Source: Strongylocentrotus purpuratus (taxonomy: Eukaryota; Echinodermata; Echinoidea; Camarodonta; Strongylocentrotidae). Taken from it: a stretch of DNA of 64,000 nt. Location: positions 62,001 to 126,000 of the forward strand of contig NW_022145561.1 in assembly GCF_000002235.5 (NCBI RefSeq). The letters are read 5' to 3'. Position numbers and translations under genes: made by a program. Each line of letters begins with the position of its first letter. Within the stretch, counting starts at the first letter, position 1. The notes beneath the pieces were generated by a model. The model ran no database searches. It worked only from the letters and a program-made list of their open reading frames with translations, and had not been told where the DNA came from. Positions 63,303-64,000 of the stretch are shown piece by piece.

Positions 63303-63922
63303 TTAAAGGCATGCATGAATTGCCATATTCTGGATCTCAGCTGCGGACAGGACTCGCCCGTAGATCTTGACCTCGTCAATCAAGCCGTGGAAGTACTCGA
63401 CGGTCGTCCCAAAACCGGCTTGACCGATGGTGACGGGGTTGTTTCGGGTTGGGATGGGACCGTTGCAACACGCGGGATTGGTCGCTGTCTGCTGCTCTCC
63501 GTTGAGGTAATACCGCAGAGTGGAATCGTCATAAGTCATGACCACGTGATTCCAGGTATTCTGGGCACCAACCAGGTTTTGATAGTCCCACGGTCCGGTA
63601 GCAGTCTCGAATACGCTACCGCCCAGCATCTGACCGCTGTTCTCCCGACCCATCCTGATCTCCCAGCCCCCATTCGTGCCATAACCATTGTTGACGATGC
63701 CCTGATAGTTCCCCCACTGACCGGTGCGCTTGAACCACACGCTGACGCTGAATTCGTCTCCCCATGCGAAGTTAGCAAGGGACTGGACATCAATTTTCGA
63801 CGCTCCGTCGAACGACGCGGCCTGACCGCATTTTCCATTGGCGTAAGTAACCGCGCCGGTCGAGGTCCCGTCGCGATTGTTACCGGAGCTATCAGCCGCA
63901 TCTCCCTCAAATGGAAAGTATG
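63303..63922 (-). CDS. Laminin-G/concanavalin-like (LamG) domain protein, last exon, partial
   Basis: An open minus-strand exon of 620 bp with an acceptor (GCTGTAG, AG at 63923-63924) and a TAA stop at 63303-63305. It encodes about 205 residues forming one LamG jelly-roll domain: AYFPFEGDAADSSGNN (first strand), GKCGQAASFDGASKIDV, FSVSVWFKRTGQWGNYQGIV, NTWNHVVMTYDDSTLRYYLN, FHGLIDEVKIYGRVLSAAEI. These are classic Laminin_G_3 signatures, as found in secreted or extracellular carbohydrate- or protein-binding proteins. Upstream exons, including any signal peptide, lie beyond the right edge. The exon is clearly richer in G+C than its surroundings. The longer plus-strand ORF over it is a shadow. 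The gene converges on AGPAT. Confidence 0.88.
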
Positions 63923-64000
63923 CTACAGCGAAAAAGGGAAATGTGGAGATAAAACATTATATCAATAGATATATCACACTCTGTTTGAAAAAAAGTATTG
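63923..64000 (-). other. Start of the intron upstream of the LamG exon
   Basis: AT-rich sequence beyond the acceptor, running off the window edge. Confidence 0.5.

Noticed and set aside
63315-63968. 217-codon plus-strand ORF, the longest in the window
   Set aside because: It is antisense to the LamG exon, which has clear domain motifs, a splice acceptor and a stop. The plus frame has no recognisable domain.

Overview
The window is nuclear DNA of an animal: split genes with GT-AG introns, a higher-order satellite, SINE-like repeats and many DNA-transposon relics. The repeat style (tRNA-headed SINE-like copies, TTAA-flanked miniature elements, long G/C homopolymers, an autonomous Harbinger with CAG target duplications) and the AT-rich background suggest a marine invertebrate, perhaps an echinoderm. 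That assignment is an inference. Nothing in the window names the species.

Layout: (1) 1-5553 and 15931-44153 form one satellite array of about 212-bp monomers (at least 33.7 kb, open at the left edge). About nine monomer types (here A to I) are arranged in higher-order repeats of 6, 8 and 18 units. The 18-mer is 3,824 bp and occurs twice in perfect register. A later duplication of about 5.8 kb is also present. (2) 5554-15930 is a 10.4-kb Harbinger (PIF) DNA transposon inserted into one B monomer, with a 3-bp CAG target duplication. It carries two convergent genes: a Myb/SANT-like gene (+, four exons, 227 codons, open throughout) and a DDE transposase (-, four exons, 345 codons). The transposase is interrupted only by an 870-bp miniature element in exon 2; a second copy of that element lies inverted in intron 1. 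(3) 37538-37866 is a 329-bp insertion in the satellite with a 12-bp target duplication. (4) A (GA)n tract at 44154-44182 marks the end of the satellite. (5) 46652-54330 holds the last six coding exons of a host AGPAT3/4-type lysophosphatidic acid acyltransferase (+). Its 5' exons, with the NHX4D active-site motif, are not in the window. (6) 54331-63302 is 3' UTR and intergenic DNA with many small repeats, including a fold-back minisatellite at 61961-62386. (7) 63303-63922 is the last exon of a laminin-G/concanavalin-like protein on the minus strand, convergent with AGPAT.

The two host genes have no evident functional link. In the Harbinger element, the Myb-like protein and the transposase are the usual pair in this superfamily, the first thought to help the second bind DNA and enter the nucleus. 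The ends carry 18-bp inverted repeats and clusters of TTACC motifs that could be their binding sites. A 138-bp element at 55942-56079 has related ends and the same CAG duplication, so it may be a non-autonomous relative.

All boundaries and splice sites were read by eye; no alignment or database search was run.
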